From positions 1,054,489 through 1,118,488 of the forward strand of contig NW_024104378.1 in the NCBI RefSeq assembly GCF_003945595.2: a stretch of DNA of 64,000 bases, written 5' to 3'. Under the pieces are notes generated by a model. The model did no database searches and was not told the origin of the DNA. It saw only the letters and a program-made list of their open reading frames with translations. The position numbers and the translations under genes were made by a program. Positions 1 through 12,200 of this stretch are shown piece after piece (position 1 is the first letter of the stretch; the number at the start of each line of letters is the position of its first letter). This DNA is from Pipra filicauda. Taxonomy: Eukaryota; Chordata; Aves; Passeriformes; Pipridae.

Positions 1-757
1 AGCAAGGCCAAGTGCAAGGTCCTGCACCTGGGTCAGAGCAAACCCAAGCACAAATACAGACTGGGAGGAGAATGGGCTGAGAGCAGCCCTAAAGAGAAAG
101 GCTTGTGGGTGTTGGTTGATAAGAAACTCAACATGACCCAGCAATGTGCACTTGCAGCCCAGAAAGCCAAGTGTATTCTACATCAAAAGAAGTGTGACCA
201 GAGGATCAAGGGATTCTGCCCCTTCACTCAGCTCTTGTGAGACCCCATCCAGAGAAATGCATCAGGCTCTGTGGCTCCCAACATAAGAAAGACATGGATC
301 TCCTGGAGCAAGTCCAGAAGAGGCCCATGAAGATGATCAGAGGGCTGGAGCACCTCTCTTATGGCTGAGAGATCTGAGGTTGTTCAGCCAGGAGAAGAGA
401 AAGCTCCTGGGAGACCTTATAGCACTTTCTAGTACCTAAAAGGGGGCGAAAAGAAAGCTGGAGAGGAACTTTTTACAGGGGCATGTAGTGACAAGGGGTA
501 ATATCTTTAAACTGAAAGAGGGTAGGTTTACATTGGATATTAGGAAGAAATTCTTTTACTATGAGAATGGTGAGGCACTGAAACAGGTTGCCCGGAGAAG
601 TTGTGGATGACCCATCCCTGACAGTGTTCAGGGACATGTTGGAAGGGGCTCTGAGCAACCTATCAACTGGAAGGTGTCCCTGTCCACGTCAGGGGTCTGG
701 AACTAGATGATCTTTGTGGTCCTGTCCAACTCAAAGCATTCTATGATTCTATGATTT
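1..757 (+). repeat. CR1 LINE fragment (3' part of ORF2 plus tail)
   Basis: Reading the plus strand with frameshifts gives the C-terminal part of a CR1 reverse-transcriptase polyprotein: a [12 protein letters not shown] start, then blocks like [34 protein letters not shown] and LDIRKKFF. It ends in two copies of the ATTCTATG-type 3' repeat (738-756). Stops and indels break every frame. The 5' side runs off the window edge, so the true length is unknown. CR1 is the dominant LINE of birds and is usually 5'-truncated, as here. It is a dead copy. Confidence 0.9.
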
Positions 758-1144
758 GACGATTGTCATCAGGGGCAGTATTGTCATCAGTTTCTATGTG
801 ATTCATTCTGGAGCAGGAGAAAAATAGAAGTTCACCAACACTGTTAACTTATATATAGAAGTGCTATCTGCATTCCCAGAGTCTGTGTTCAGCTAGTTCC
901 TGGGTAAATTTGTGGCTGTAGGAAGGTTGTATATGTCTTTGCTTGAGTGGAAAGGCTGAGAGTCTGGACAAATCTACAGGCAACTGAATCCATGACAGAA
1001 TTCCAGGTTTGAACGGGACACTTTCCAGGAGAAGAAACACAGACGTCTGAAATTCCCATGGTAGATATAAAAAAAATTGAAGAGGTGGTTGATCGTACTT
1101 TCAGTAGTCTCCTCTAGAATAAGTCAGGCAATTTAATTTACTTT
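758..1144. other. Spacer between CR1 and RTE insertions
   Basis: AT-rich unique-looking sequence. I see no ORF, RNA gene or repeat in it. Its last bases supply the left target site of the RTE insertion. Confidence 0.5.
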
Positions 1145-1154
1145 AAATGCTTTT
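1145..1154. repeat. Left target-site duplication of the RTE LINE
   Basis: AAATGCTTTT directly precedes the RTE body and is repeated exactly at 4405-4414, directly after its 3' end. The match stops on both sides, so the duplication is 10 bp. This fixes the element boundaries by sequence alone. Confidence 0.85.
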
Positions 1155-4100
1155 CAGCCGGGCCCGTGCCGCGTGCTCGGACAGCAGCCGACACTAGCAT
1201 GCTGGAACATCAGAACCATGCTTGATACTGCGGATAGTGGACGTCCTGAGTGTTGTTCTGCCCTAATTGCCCACAAACTGTCATGTCTCAACATCAACAT
1301 TGCTGCTCTCAGTGAAGTTCATCTCCACGAGGAAGGAGCCTTAGAGAACATGGTGCCGGTTACACACTCTTTTGGTCAGGTAAACCCAGAACCGAAAGGC
1401 ATCTCTCAGGAGTTGACTTCATGATTAAAAACTCTATTGTCCCTAAACTCGAACATCTGCCAACAGGTCATTCCAATCGCATTATCTCCTTACGCTTTCC
1501 ACTACACAAGCAACATGTCCTCTTCAGTATATATGCCCCAACTCTCCAAGCTGACCCTGCCAAAAAAGATAAATTTTATACCAACCTGCATCGCCTCACC
1601 CAAAAGGTTCCTGCAGATGATAAGATCATTATCCTTGTTGATTTCAACACCAGAGTAGGAAAGAACTTTGAAGCCTGGAAAGGAGTATTAGGCAAGCATG
1701 GTGTTGGAAACTACAATGATAACGGTCGCCTTCTGCTAGAATTCTGTAAGGAGCAGCAGCTCACCATCACCAACACTATCTTTCAGCAGACAAATAGTCT
1801 GAAGACAACCTGGATGCATCCTAGATCTAAGCATTGGCATCTCATTGATTATGTCTTGGTGCGACAGAGAGATGTTCGTGATGTTCATCATACCTGCGTG
1901 ATGCCCAGTGCGGAATGCCAAACAGACCATCGGCTTGTGCGCTGTAAACTTAACTTCAACCTTAAGTTCAAACCTAAAAGGGTAGTATTCCAAGGAGGAC
2001 ACTCCAAGTTAACGATCTTCAATCAGCTACAGTGAGAGACAGCTTTCAGACAACCCTTCAAACTAGGCTTGAAGATCATTCCACAGATTCCTCTCCTGAA
2101 AGACTTTGGCAACATATTAAAAATAGCATCCTGCAGTCCTCTGAAGAGTCCTTAGGGTTCTCCTTCAAGAAGAACAAGGATTGGTTTGATGAAAACAAGA
2201 GATCCAGGAATTGTTGAGGAAGAAGAGAACTGCTCACTAAGCACACCTTGCTCAACCATCCTGCCTTGTAAGAAAAGCAGCCTTTCGTCTTGCATGCAGC
2301 AAGCTCCAACAGAAACTCCGTGACATCCAGAACAAGTGGTAGATCAATCTAGCAGGAAAAATTCACTTATGTGCAGATACGGGTGATTGGAGAGGATTCT
2401 ATGAGGCCTTGAATACAGCATATGGGCCTACATGTCAGCTCCAAAGCCCTCTACTCAGCGCAGATGGTCAGGTGCTTCACACAGATAAAATCTCCATTCT
2501 GAATCGTTGGTCTGAACACTTTCAGACTCTTTTCAGTACTAGCCATGTAGTGCAAGACAGCAATTCAGTCCATCACACAACAACCAGTGAAGAGTGACTT
2601 GGACATTGCCCCTACTATGGGAGAAACCCTTAAGGCCATACAACAGGTGAAAACTGGCAAGGCAACTGGAGTTGATGGAATTCCACCTGAAGTCTGGAAA
2701 CATGGGGGCCTTGCACTTCATGCTAAATTTCATGAGTTTGTGGTGCGCTGTTGGGAACTAGGTGAACTACCATCAGACCTTCAAGATGCAGTCATCATCA
2801 CCTTGTATAAGAAGAAAGGAGATAAAACAGACTGTTCAATTACTGTTCAATTGGTATTACTCTGCTCTCCATTGCTGACAAAATCCTGGCAAGAATACTC
2901 TTGAACAGAATAATACCCGCTATAGCAGAAGGAATTCTACCTGAAAGCCAGTGTGGTTTCAAAGCCAACAGGACTACCATAGACAGGGTATTTGTTCTCA
3001 GACAACTGCAAGAGAAGTGTAGAGGACAGAAAAAAGGTCTCTATGTAACCTTTGTTACATAGGCTTTTGATACTGTGAGCAGAAAAGGTCTATGGCAGAT
3101 TTTGGAATGTTTAGGATGTCCCCCCAAGTTCCTTAAAATGATCATCTCACTCCATGAGGATCAGCACGGCCAAGTCAGATATGGCAATGCACTTTCTGAG
3201 CCCTTTCTAATAACCAGTGGTGCAAAACAAGGTTGCATTCTTGCACCAACCCTATCCACAATCTTTTTCAGCATGATGCTCCAAAGGGCCACGGCAGACC
3301 TCGATGAAGAAGATAAAATTCACATTTGATATCGTACTGATGGAAGCCTATTCAACCTAAGGCGACCGAAGGCCCACACTAAGACCTTAAATCATCTTGT
3401 CCAGGAGCTGCTTTATGCTGATGACGCTGCCCTCGTTGCTCACACAGAAGCAGCTCTGCAGCGTTTAACATCCTGCTTTGCAGATGCTGCTGAGCTCTTT
3501 GGGCTGGAAGTCATCTTAAAGAAGACAGAAGTTTTCTATCAACCTGCACCTCAGGAAGTCTTTCATCATCCCCATATCACCATTGGCAAATTAGAGCTCA
3601 TATCAGTCCAGTAATTTAATTACCTAGGTAGCCTCATCTCCTCGGATGGTAAGATCGACGGAGAGATAGACAACAGGTTAGCAAAGGCATATAGTGCTTT
3701 CGGAAAACTCCATAAAAGAGTTTGGTGTAATAAACACTTGAAGAAAAGTACCAAGATCAGTGTTTACAGAGCCATTGTGCTGTCTACTCTCTTATACGGA
3801 TATGAATCATGGGTCATCTACCGCCACCACCTGTGTCTCCTAGAACGCTTCCATCAACGCTGCCTCCATACAATCCTAAACATCCACTGGTCAGATTATG
3901 TGACCAATACATCTGTTCTAGAACAAGCAGCAGTCACAAGTATTGAGGCCATGTTACTGAGAACACAGCTGCGTGGGCAGAATTCGTCTCCAGGATGAAG
4001 GACCACCGCCTCCCTAAGATCTTGCTCTATGGTGAACTTGCCACTGGCTGCCACAAGAGAGGAGCCCCGAAGAGAAGATACAAGGACTCCCTGAAACAAC

Positions 4101-4404
4101 ATCTCAGCCTTGGCCATATTGATCAACATAACTGGTCTTCTCTGGCCTCCAGTCGGGAGGCCTGGAGACACACCATCTATAACGCAGCTGCTTCTTTTGA
4201 GAACACACACAGAATCACTCCTGAGGAGAAAAGACAACGCAGAAAGAATCATGTCTTGCCAATACCATCCAAGGAGTCTTTCTGCTGTGCCTTTTGCAAC
4301 CAGACTTGTCTGTCTCGCGTTGGCCTCTTTAGCCACCAGCGTGGTTCTAGCAAATGTGGGTAGAGCCCTTCCCAAATTTTCATTCGTGAAGCCTAGCTGT
4401 GATG
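1155..4404 (+). mobile_element. RTE-clade LINE, near full-length, inactivated
   Basis: This is a non-LTR retrotransposon encoding an apurinic endonuclease and a reverse transcriptase, read in several frames. The endonuclease spans about 1188-1960: LACWNIRTM near its start, a DFN motif at about 1640 and TDHRLV at about 1927. The reverse transcriptase spans about 2590-3750: PPEVWKHGG, LPESQCGF, QGCILAPTL and the catalytic LLYADDAALV at about 3412. A C-terminal CxxC...H...C finger lies near 4285-4360 (CNQTC, SHQRGSSKC). The layout and the endonuclease's likeness to the RTE-derived part of craniofacial development protein 2 place it in the RTE clade. At least four frame changes (near 1400, 2030, 2220-2600 and 3972) and in-frame stops (near 3060, 3327 and 3613) kill it. 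The body begins just before the endonuclease, so a little 5' sequence is missing. The 3' end is GATG, the expected remnant of a short RTE tail. AviRTE is the likeliest family but I could not compare them. Confidence 0.88.
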
Positions 4405-4414
4405 AAATGCTTTT
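4405..4414. repeat. Right target-site duplication of the RTE LINE
   Basis: Exact repeat of AAATGCTTTT from 1145-1154. It follows the 3' GATG of the element directly. Confidence 0.85.
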
Positions 4415-7400
4415 GCTGAGCAGCTGAAATGCTGAATCTCAGTCTCCTAAAATGGCATCTTCAGGACAGAAGGACTAGTTAATTCTGACTGATTTTTACT
4501 CGTGAAGCTTTAAGGCCAAATAGTTTTCGCAAGGTGTTAACATGTATGGGAACTAGCTATATAAATAAAGTCCAGTAAGTCCTTAAGTCTGTCTCCTTTT
4601 TTTATTGTGTTTTACCAATTAAATTGAGCTCCTAATTTGCACCCATGAAGGATTTGACATTTCTTGATATACTTTAATTGGGTACACTTTTCTGTTTGCA
4701 TAATTTTTACTGTATAGGAGGAAGTGAGATTAATTCCCATTATAAAATGAGGTGAGTTGATTATGTATTCAGTGGACTTGCATTCCTTTGTCTCTCTGGT
4801 GTCCTAGGCTGTTCTTTGCAAGTTTTTTTTCCCACTTCTCTTTTTTTCTTAGTGTCTTAATAGAGCAAGAACTGCTTAATAAACTGAATTGGTAACTGTT
4901 TTGTCTTCTGGACATTCAACTGTTAATTATCAGAATATATAGAACTGTCAGAATTACATATGCATAAAAATAACAGTGACAAATATTTCCCCCTCCTTCA
5001 TATAATACAGACACCTAAGAACATCTCATTTGTCCCAGGGAGACCTCTGTGAAAATACTGGCTAAATACAGTGTAGGCAAATGCGGATTTCATAAATATC
5101 TTTCATATTATTTGAGATGGAACATCAGATGGTGTGAACTTATCTTGCAAAAGTAACCAGCTCTGTTGGACATTTTGACATGAAAAGTGGCTTACACATT
5201 TGCTGGAGGGTAGCAAGGGAGAGGAAGTAAGCAAGAAGTACCACTCCAAGAGTGAAAGAGAAAGCAGGACTCACATTTATCTAATTTGGTGTCATGGTAT
5301 ACCTTGGCCTCTCAGGGATTGTATTCATGTACCTGATGCAATAAGCCTATCGATGACTTCAAGCCTGAGAGTTACACCCATTTACATCAGGGGATGGAAA
5401 TGTTCCTCAAAGAATACTTAACTCTTTGGGACTTTGACCTTAAGCTACACTACTTTATCATTTGTTTTCTGATCAATCCCATCTCTGTGATTTAATTCTA
5501 ACTGCTGCAAAACTTGGCTTATAGTGTACACAACCAGGCAGACAAAGCAGAGACAACTTTAGGAATCTAATTATTTAATGAAGCAACTATTTTAGTTACA
5601 AAATAGAGCTGGTTTTGCTCCAAATCTTAATTCTGAACCTTCTCTGCTATTCTTTTTATTAAACTAAGTGATAAAATAACACAGATGAGCTTTCAGGCAT
5701 ACAAGCCATCTTTCAGATATGAAACAGAAACAGCAAATGTCAAGGGCCTAATTTACTGCCTGTGTCCATGCCCCATTCCATGAACACTCGTTCTTCATGC
5801 CAATCTCTGTCTGCCGACTACTGTGTTATGCTGACAGAACCATTTGCAATGGCTCCTGCTGAATTATATCAGAAAACCGATGAAGGTGAGGAATGGCTGT
5901 GTTTTGTGTTTTAGTTCTCAGCCAGGTGAGCTCTTTGGTGAATTGCTGCCTTCATGCTTGTGTTGGTACCAGAGAGGAAAGAACTGTAAAAAGGAAAACA
6001 GGTTGACATTGAGCCAAGGGCTGGGCCTGGGCGTGCCATCTCCAGCAGGTAGGCTGTGTTCAACACTAAGTGAGGATTTAGCAATATGATTTAGAACTTG
6101 CACTTAGGAGTACTGATCTCAGCTTATATTGCAAAGAAACATATCCTTTGAAACTATTACGTGTCTCACCTTCCTCTTTTCAGCTCAACCTAATCTCTTG
6201 GTAATTTCACCTGTCCATTATGACTCATCCCATGTTTCCCTGCCTTTCTAGACTGTCGTGCATGTTTTTATGTGATATCACTATACTGAGAATTAGGAAA
6301 TACAGGAATCTCACCATTCTTTTCTTTCTTTTGCTGATGAACATTTCTTGTTTCTTTTGCACATTATCCTCTTTTCCACCCATACCTCTTTTCCATTTCC
6401 TGCACAAATTTCACCTTGATTTGTTCTTCTGCAGATTTGTTTTGTGATATCTGCCTCCCAATTGATTACAGGAGGATCAAAGGTTATTTAGAACCTCTGA
6501 AAACTCCAGGGAATTGTACCCGAAAATGCATTTTATGAAGTGAAGGTGAGAAAAACCTACTAAAACTCATTTAGTGGCTAACTTGTCACAAGTGGTCCAG
6601 TGGGGCACAGTGGTCACCATCTCCACTTTGATGTCTTGTCACAAATGTTGTTGCATTGTCACACTGTTACATAAAGGATGTGCTGCAATGGATTTTATCT
6701 ATTTGCAGTAATTGTCCGTTTAATTGTGTCCCTACTTCTGAAAACAGGAACAGTACATTCCTGGGAATTATGTTTCTGAGAAACAACGGCAGCGCAAAAT
6801 GGCACACTGCACTGCTGGGAGTGACCCTTTGAAATAAAATGAATGTTCTCTGACATTCTTTCTCTCTTCATTGTAGCTTAACTGGCATCAATACAAAGGT
6901 TTACATCTGTATTAAAGATGTTGGTGATTGCTGAATGCATGATACATGAATGGCCATTATCATCTGCAGAGAGTTAGTGTACTATGCATATAATCAATCA
7001 GATTCTGTTCATGTCAGGAGCTGGCCAGCTCATTACAGCCCGTATCATATTAACCCTTGCAGAGGAGTGATAAAAGGCAGAAATATTCTGGAACAGGCCA
7101 AGCGGTCATTCAATCTACCTACTTTTTTGCCTGACAACAACATAGGCAAGCATATTTGTTAGACACTAACCCAGACAGCCTGAACACTTTCGTTTAGCCA
7201 CTCATGTCTAGTCTTGAGTCCATTTCTCATATTTTCAAGAAAGGAGTTCATTTCCCACTTATTATTGTCCTGATATTCAAATTCTAGGCATTCTGGTACT
7301 GTATCTGGTCAGGAATGCAACTATCCTTATCTGACATGCTGTCATCTACCTCTTGAATGATGGACTAGTGCTAAATCACTCACCTAGGAAGTGGGAGGTA

Positions 7401-9114
7401 GAGAGCAAGAGGCAGAAGGGAGCCTGACTCTACTCCTTCACTGTGCCTTGACCATGAGCAGAATTGGGATTTCCAACCATGCTCCCAGGGCTCAGTTGTT
7501 TTATCCAATGAATTAAATTATATCATCAAATGAAAATAAAAAGAGAATTGAGACCATGGTCTGTAAGGCCAGCTTCATAATGTGTGCACATTAGAGCAAT
7601 CAACAAACTAAGCCAGTAAAATAACAGAGGAAATAACACTGATAAAGCTATTTCAACCGTGATATACATAGATTTGAGTAATTTTAGTGACTCTATTATA
7701 AAGGATAATCTGTCTGGTATCATAATCTATTCAAGACCTTGATCCCTGGCTTCCCTGCTCTACTGATACTTCACAGCCACAACACTGGCTTAACTGGCCA
7801 TATCAAGCATAGGAAGAGCCAGGGCTTCAGCAACAGCTGGAGAGAGATTATCTGATCTGTAAATCTGTCATTTTGCCTTGACCTTTTCAAGGAATATGAA
7901 AAAACAAAGAACCTCATGTTTCAGCTATCATGGCAGAGTTAGGTTAGCATGATTGTGGCTTTCTGTGCTCAAGTCTTTGCTAATTTCCATGATAACTCTC
8001 AGGCTCTGCAGATTACTGAAGCGGCACTGAGGGGTAGTACAATGAACATCTGAGGAGCCCAAAGATGTCCTCAGACATGCACTCCCACATCTTGAATTGA
8101 CTGTGCTGAGATCTGAATCCTTATAAACAGCTGAGGAACCTCTTAAAATAGCCTTAATTTTTACAGTGAGATGATGACATCTTTGAAACTGTAGTCAGGC
8201 TTTGAAGCTGACAGTAGCAAAGCTGAAGCTTCTGGAACTGCAGCCTCAGAACCTGGCACAGATGTCTGCTCTTCACCCTGCATTTGGTTTATAATTGTTG
8301 GCATAATTTTTGAGTTATTAGAATTTCAAGAATAAGAAATTCTTCTAATCTAAACAAGTAAAATAGCACTATAAATAACATTTAATCTTCATTGTGACTA
8401 AATTAAGTGAAACAAGACGTTATTAAGCACATTTCAATTCATTGCCCTAGCTTCTCTTATTTATGTGAAGCAGGAAGCTGCAGTTGAAAGCAGGGAAAGA
8501 CAAAAGTTTCTGACTGAGCCAAGGATGTGGCACAACTGGGAAAAAAGTAAATATAAATCTCAGGCGAAGTATTGCTAGCAGAGGCATTGAACAAAAGAGG
8601 AATTTTTCTGTGTGGTACCAATATGACCTTAGCTGAATTTTCCTATAATTTTATTTGCCTGTGTTAAAAACACAAAAAAAGATTCAAATTGGAACAGGTG
8701 CAGAGGAGGGTGGAAGAGGAAGCCTGCTTTAGGATGGCAGACTAAAAATAATTGATTAGCCTGACCAACGAATGCTGAGAACGGATGTAAATAGTTTATA
8801 GATATATTTTGTGGGTTAGGAGAATAGAGAAAAAATACAATTGAGAACTATTCAGTCTTACCTAACTCTGGAAGAAAGGCATAGGGCTGCAAAATAGTAT
8901 AGATACATTTAGGCTGAAAGTTGGAAGAGAATCTGTAACCATTAGATTGTGGTTATTTCAGCTTTTCCTTTTAGGACTAATGCTCAGTCCTAACCAAGTC
9001 TTCAACAATTGGGAAGGGGCCAAAGAAACAGGAAACTGAAGAATTAAGTCGGGAGGAAAACTGGTGAAGACTGAAAGGACGTGGTGGAAAGGTTGGCAAA
9101 GAGATTACTAAGGC
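4415..9114. other. Intergenic spacer, no gene seen
   Basis: AT-rich non-coding sequence. All open frames are short (under about 85 codons), unrelated to any family I know, and without consistent splice signals. I see no RNA gene and no clear transposon. Confidence 0.5.
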
Positions 9115-9209
9115 ATGGGATGGGATGGGATGGGATGGGATGGGATGGGATGGGATGGGATGGGATGGGATGGGATGGGATGGGATGGGATGGGATGGGA
9201 TGGGATGGG
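9115..9209. repeat. Perfect (ATGGG)19 microsatellite
   Basis: Nineteen uninterrupted copies of a 5-bp unit, 95 bp in all. The open frames through it on both strands (repeating Gly-Trp-Asp-Gly-Met or Ser-His-Pro-Ile-Pro) are products of the repeat and not genes. The plus strand carries GGG runs separated by only two bases, which suits G-quadruplex formation. Confidence 0.97.
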
Positions 9210-12200
9210 GGACACTGGGTGCCCAGGGAAGTGGTGGAAGCTGTCTGGTATGCTGGGCTCTACTCAAAAAGGGGGTTAAAGGAGGGAGTGCACATGTGAC
9301 ACACCTTGCCCCCCAAGTTACTGTGATTCTTGCAGTCATATATATCCTCCTTCTGCAGACCTGGGATGCTTGCTTGGACAGGGACAGGAGATGATTGTTG
9401 AAGAGAACTCCTATGACTTTATGAAAGTGGCTTCTCAGAGTGTTGCATTTAAGTTAGAACTTTTCTACACAGGAAAGAATTGTATGGTTTAGATCCATGT
9501 ACAGCAAGGTGAAGGTAATCCATGCGAACAGTCCATGTGGTTTTCTACTCCTACTATCATAAAAAAAAGCCCCTAATAAAACAACTCTTCCTCTAGTCAG
9601 CAGTATTACTATTACAGTATGAAGACTTGTTTTGCCTCAGAGAAAACTGATTAATGACACATAAGGCTCATTAGAAACCTGCTGACTAGCATTACTCTGC
9701 AGTTACATTTTTGCGAAACCTGTTTCAGGTTTTTAGCACTTTTGTTTTTTAGTTTTTTTCTTTTCTTTTCTTGAGAGGTATGCCAAAAGGCTTCGGGTTT
9801 CATATCAAGCTCTGATCACAGTAAAAAAGCTGGACAGAGCCAGCTGTAATGACAACTGCCTGTGCGATACTGACATACAGCAGGGTTTGATTGTGAGGTT
9901 CTTTTAACCTAGAAGTGGAAAAATGCTTCTCAGATTAACATCTTTACATATCAGTATTTCATTCATGGCACAGAAATGGGTGAGAGATAGACAGCCTTGA
10001 CGATGTTGTGTGCCAGATTCTGTCTTGTGAAGGCATCTTTCATGCACTTGGCATTGTTAGGTTTTTAATGTTTCTAAGCATTAGATAAGAATAGAGAGAA
10101 ACTCAGGCCATTGCATGAAGAGCCAAGTGCAAAATTGCTGAAGCTATTTCAATAGGAGTGGAAAAGAAACCATTTCCCACTTGATCAGGGAAAACCTCAT
10201 TAGAGTTCACACCAGACTCAAACTGGAAGCGTAATTACACCAATGTTTATCAAAGATTCTTTTTAATTACACTTTCATCTTTCCTTCCCAGCTATGCAGC
10301 TAATTCCAGCCCCATGAATTCGCTGGAAGAATGGATGCCACTAGAGCCACACAGGCCATACAAGAGGATCTCTTGTTTCCTTGCCAAAATATCTTTGGGT
10401 TCCATTTGTTATGAAATAGGTTATTGCTGCGATATGACAAGATGCCATGTATAACATGTAGCATATTACATCATTGCTACACGTAGCATATAACATCATT
10501 GTTGGATGACCTTCTGGAATCAGTCTGAGACACCAGAGAGGCTCTGGTTTGTCCCCATATCACCTGGACTCATTTTTCAAACCTGAAATTTTTAACAACC
10601 TGCACTATATCCTTAGAAAGACATGGATTCACATATACTACCCTAAGTGAAAGCGATAATTTTTATTGGATAGTTTTCTATTAACAATTCCATAAGTAAA
10701 GCCAAAAAATCCCCTCAAAACTCTCCAAACCCAACTCCTGCTTAAACATTTGTGTTTTAACTGCCCTGTGACAAAAGCTTATTAATACTATGAAAATAAA
10801 ATAATGCCCAGATTGTATAATGATGTCCACTGGGAGAGCAAGTTTCATGGGGCTATCTTGAGTCTGCAATCTCTAGTGTGTGTTTCTTTGACATTAGCCC
10901 GAATAGTAACAGTCTGAATCTACCAGAGGTCACACCAATTAGGGAATAGTCTTTCTCCTGAGTCTGAACTTCAACATTTTCCCTACCCTGTTTTGCTCAT
11001 TGTCTCTATTTGTGCACCGTTCTTTTTCCAGTAAAACTGTTGGACGCATGTTGAAGCATATTCTTTCTCTATATTCTTATACACTGCCATAATTGTATAA
11101 AACATATTCATTTTAATATAAACTTAAACCAAAAGATATAGTTTTAAAATGCTGCAAAGTTCTTTCTTCTAAGCGAGAATGACCAACCAATGCACCTGAA
11201 GAAAGTCGAGACCTAGAAGTGTTTTGCTAACAGACTTGTTGGCTTTGGTTAATTTTTACATTCTTTGCCTGACACCAATAAAAAGACTGTTCTACATTTG
11301 GCTGGCATCTCACCTGAATTTAGGTGTTCAACCTGGAAACTCATCTTGGAGTTTAATCTAGACTGCCTCTATCAGTGAGATGGGCACTGCCATGTTTCAT
11401 CTTGCTGATTTTAAACAGCTGGTCTAGGGTGCACCCTCGGAAGCATTTCCCTCCCTCCCTTCACTACAGCTAGAATTTAAGATGAGCTTTGAATAAGCAC
11501 TTAATCTTTGAATGATCAGCTTGAGATGGCATGTGGTGAACCTACACTGTTTAGGTAAGTGTGATTGTAACTCCAGGCTATCCAAACCTATTACCGTGGG
11601 GTATTTAGTCTTAATTATGGCTATGCCTATTTTAAGTAACAAGCTTTAACGACTCTGCATAATTAACATTTCACTTATTGGTGCTACAGGTTTCATAACC
11701 TGGTCGTGAGAAGTTAGTGGCTTTTCATCTACCTCGACAGTTTGTGCAATATGCCATTCAGATGTATTTGCTTAACTTCTATTAATTATGCTATCTCTTG
11801 GACAGCATACACTTGAGATAAATAAGAAGTGGACAGTTTGCACAGATTAAAACCATGTGATGATTTGAAACAAAGATGCATTTTTAAGAAAAGGAAACAT
11901 TTGGAACTTGTTAGCTTTGTGAGCTCTTCTTGCAAATAGAGGTAATTCTAATGGTCTTAAGGATCTATGCAAGGAAGAGAAGGACTTCATCTTTGTTGAC
12001 CTCTGAAGCAGAATGATTGGCAAGTTTTGAGACTTAATTTGTTGGAAAACAAGTGATCTCATGGTTTCAATGGCTTTGACAGCGAGTGCAGTAAGAATTA
12101 TGAAGATGCAAATCACAGGGAATGAAAGAAATTTGGTCTCACATTCTTTTATTGTCATGAATGTTTTCAGTAAGACATTTACTCTAATAATCTCTATGCT

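Noticed and set aside
3896..4375. 159-codon minus-strand open frame
   Set aside because: It is the antisense shadow of the RTE C-terminal region.
8977..9394. Open frames with repeated GWDGM or SHPIP peptides
   Set aside because: Direct translation of the (ATGGG)n microsatellite; not a protein gene.
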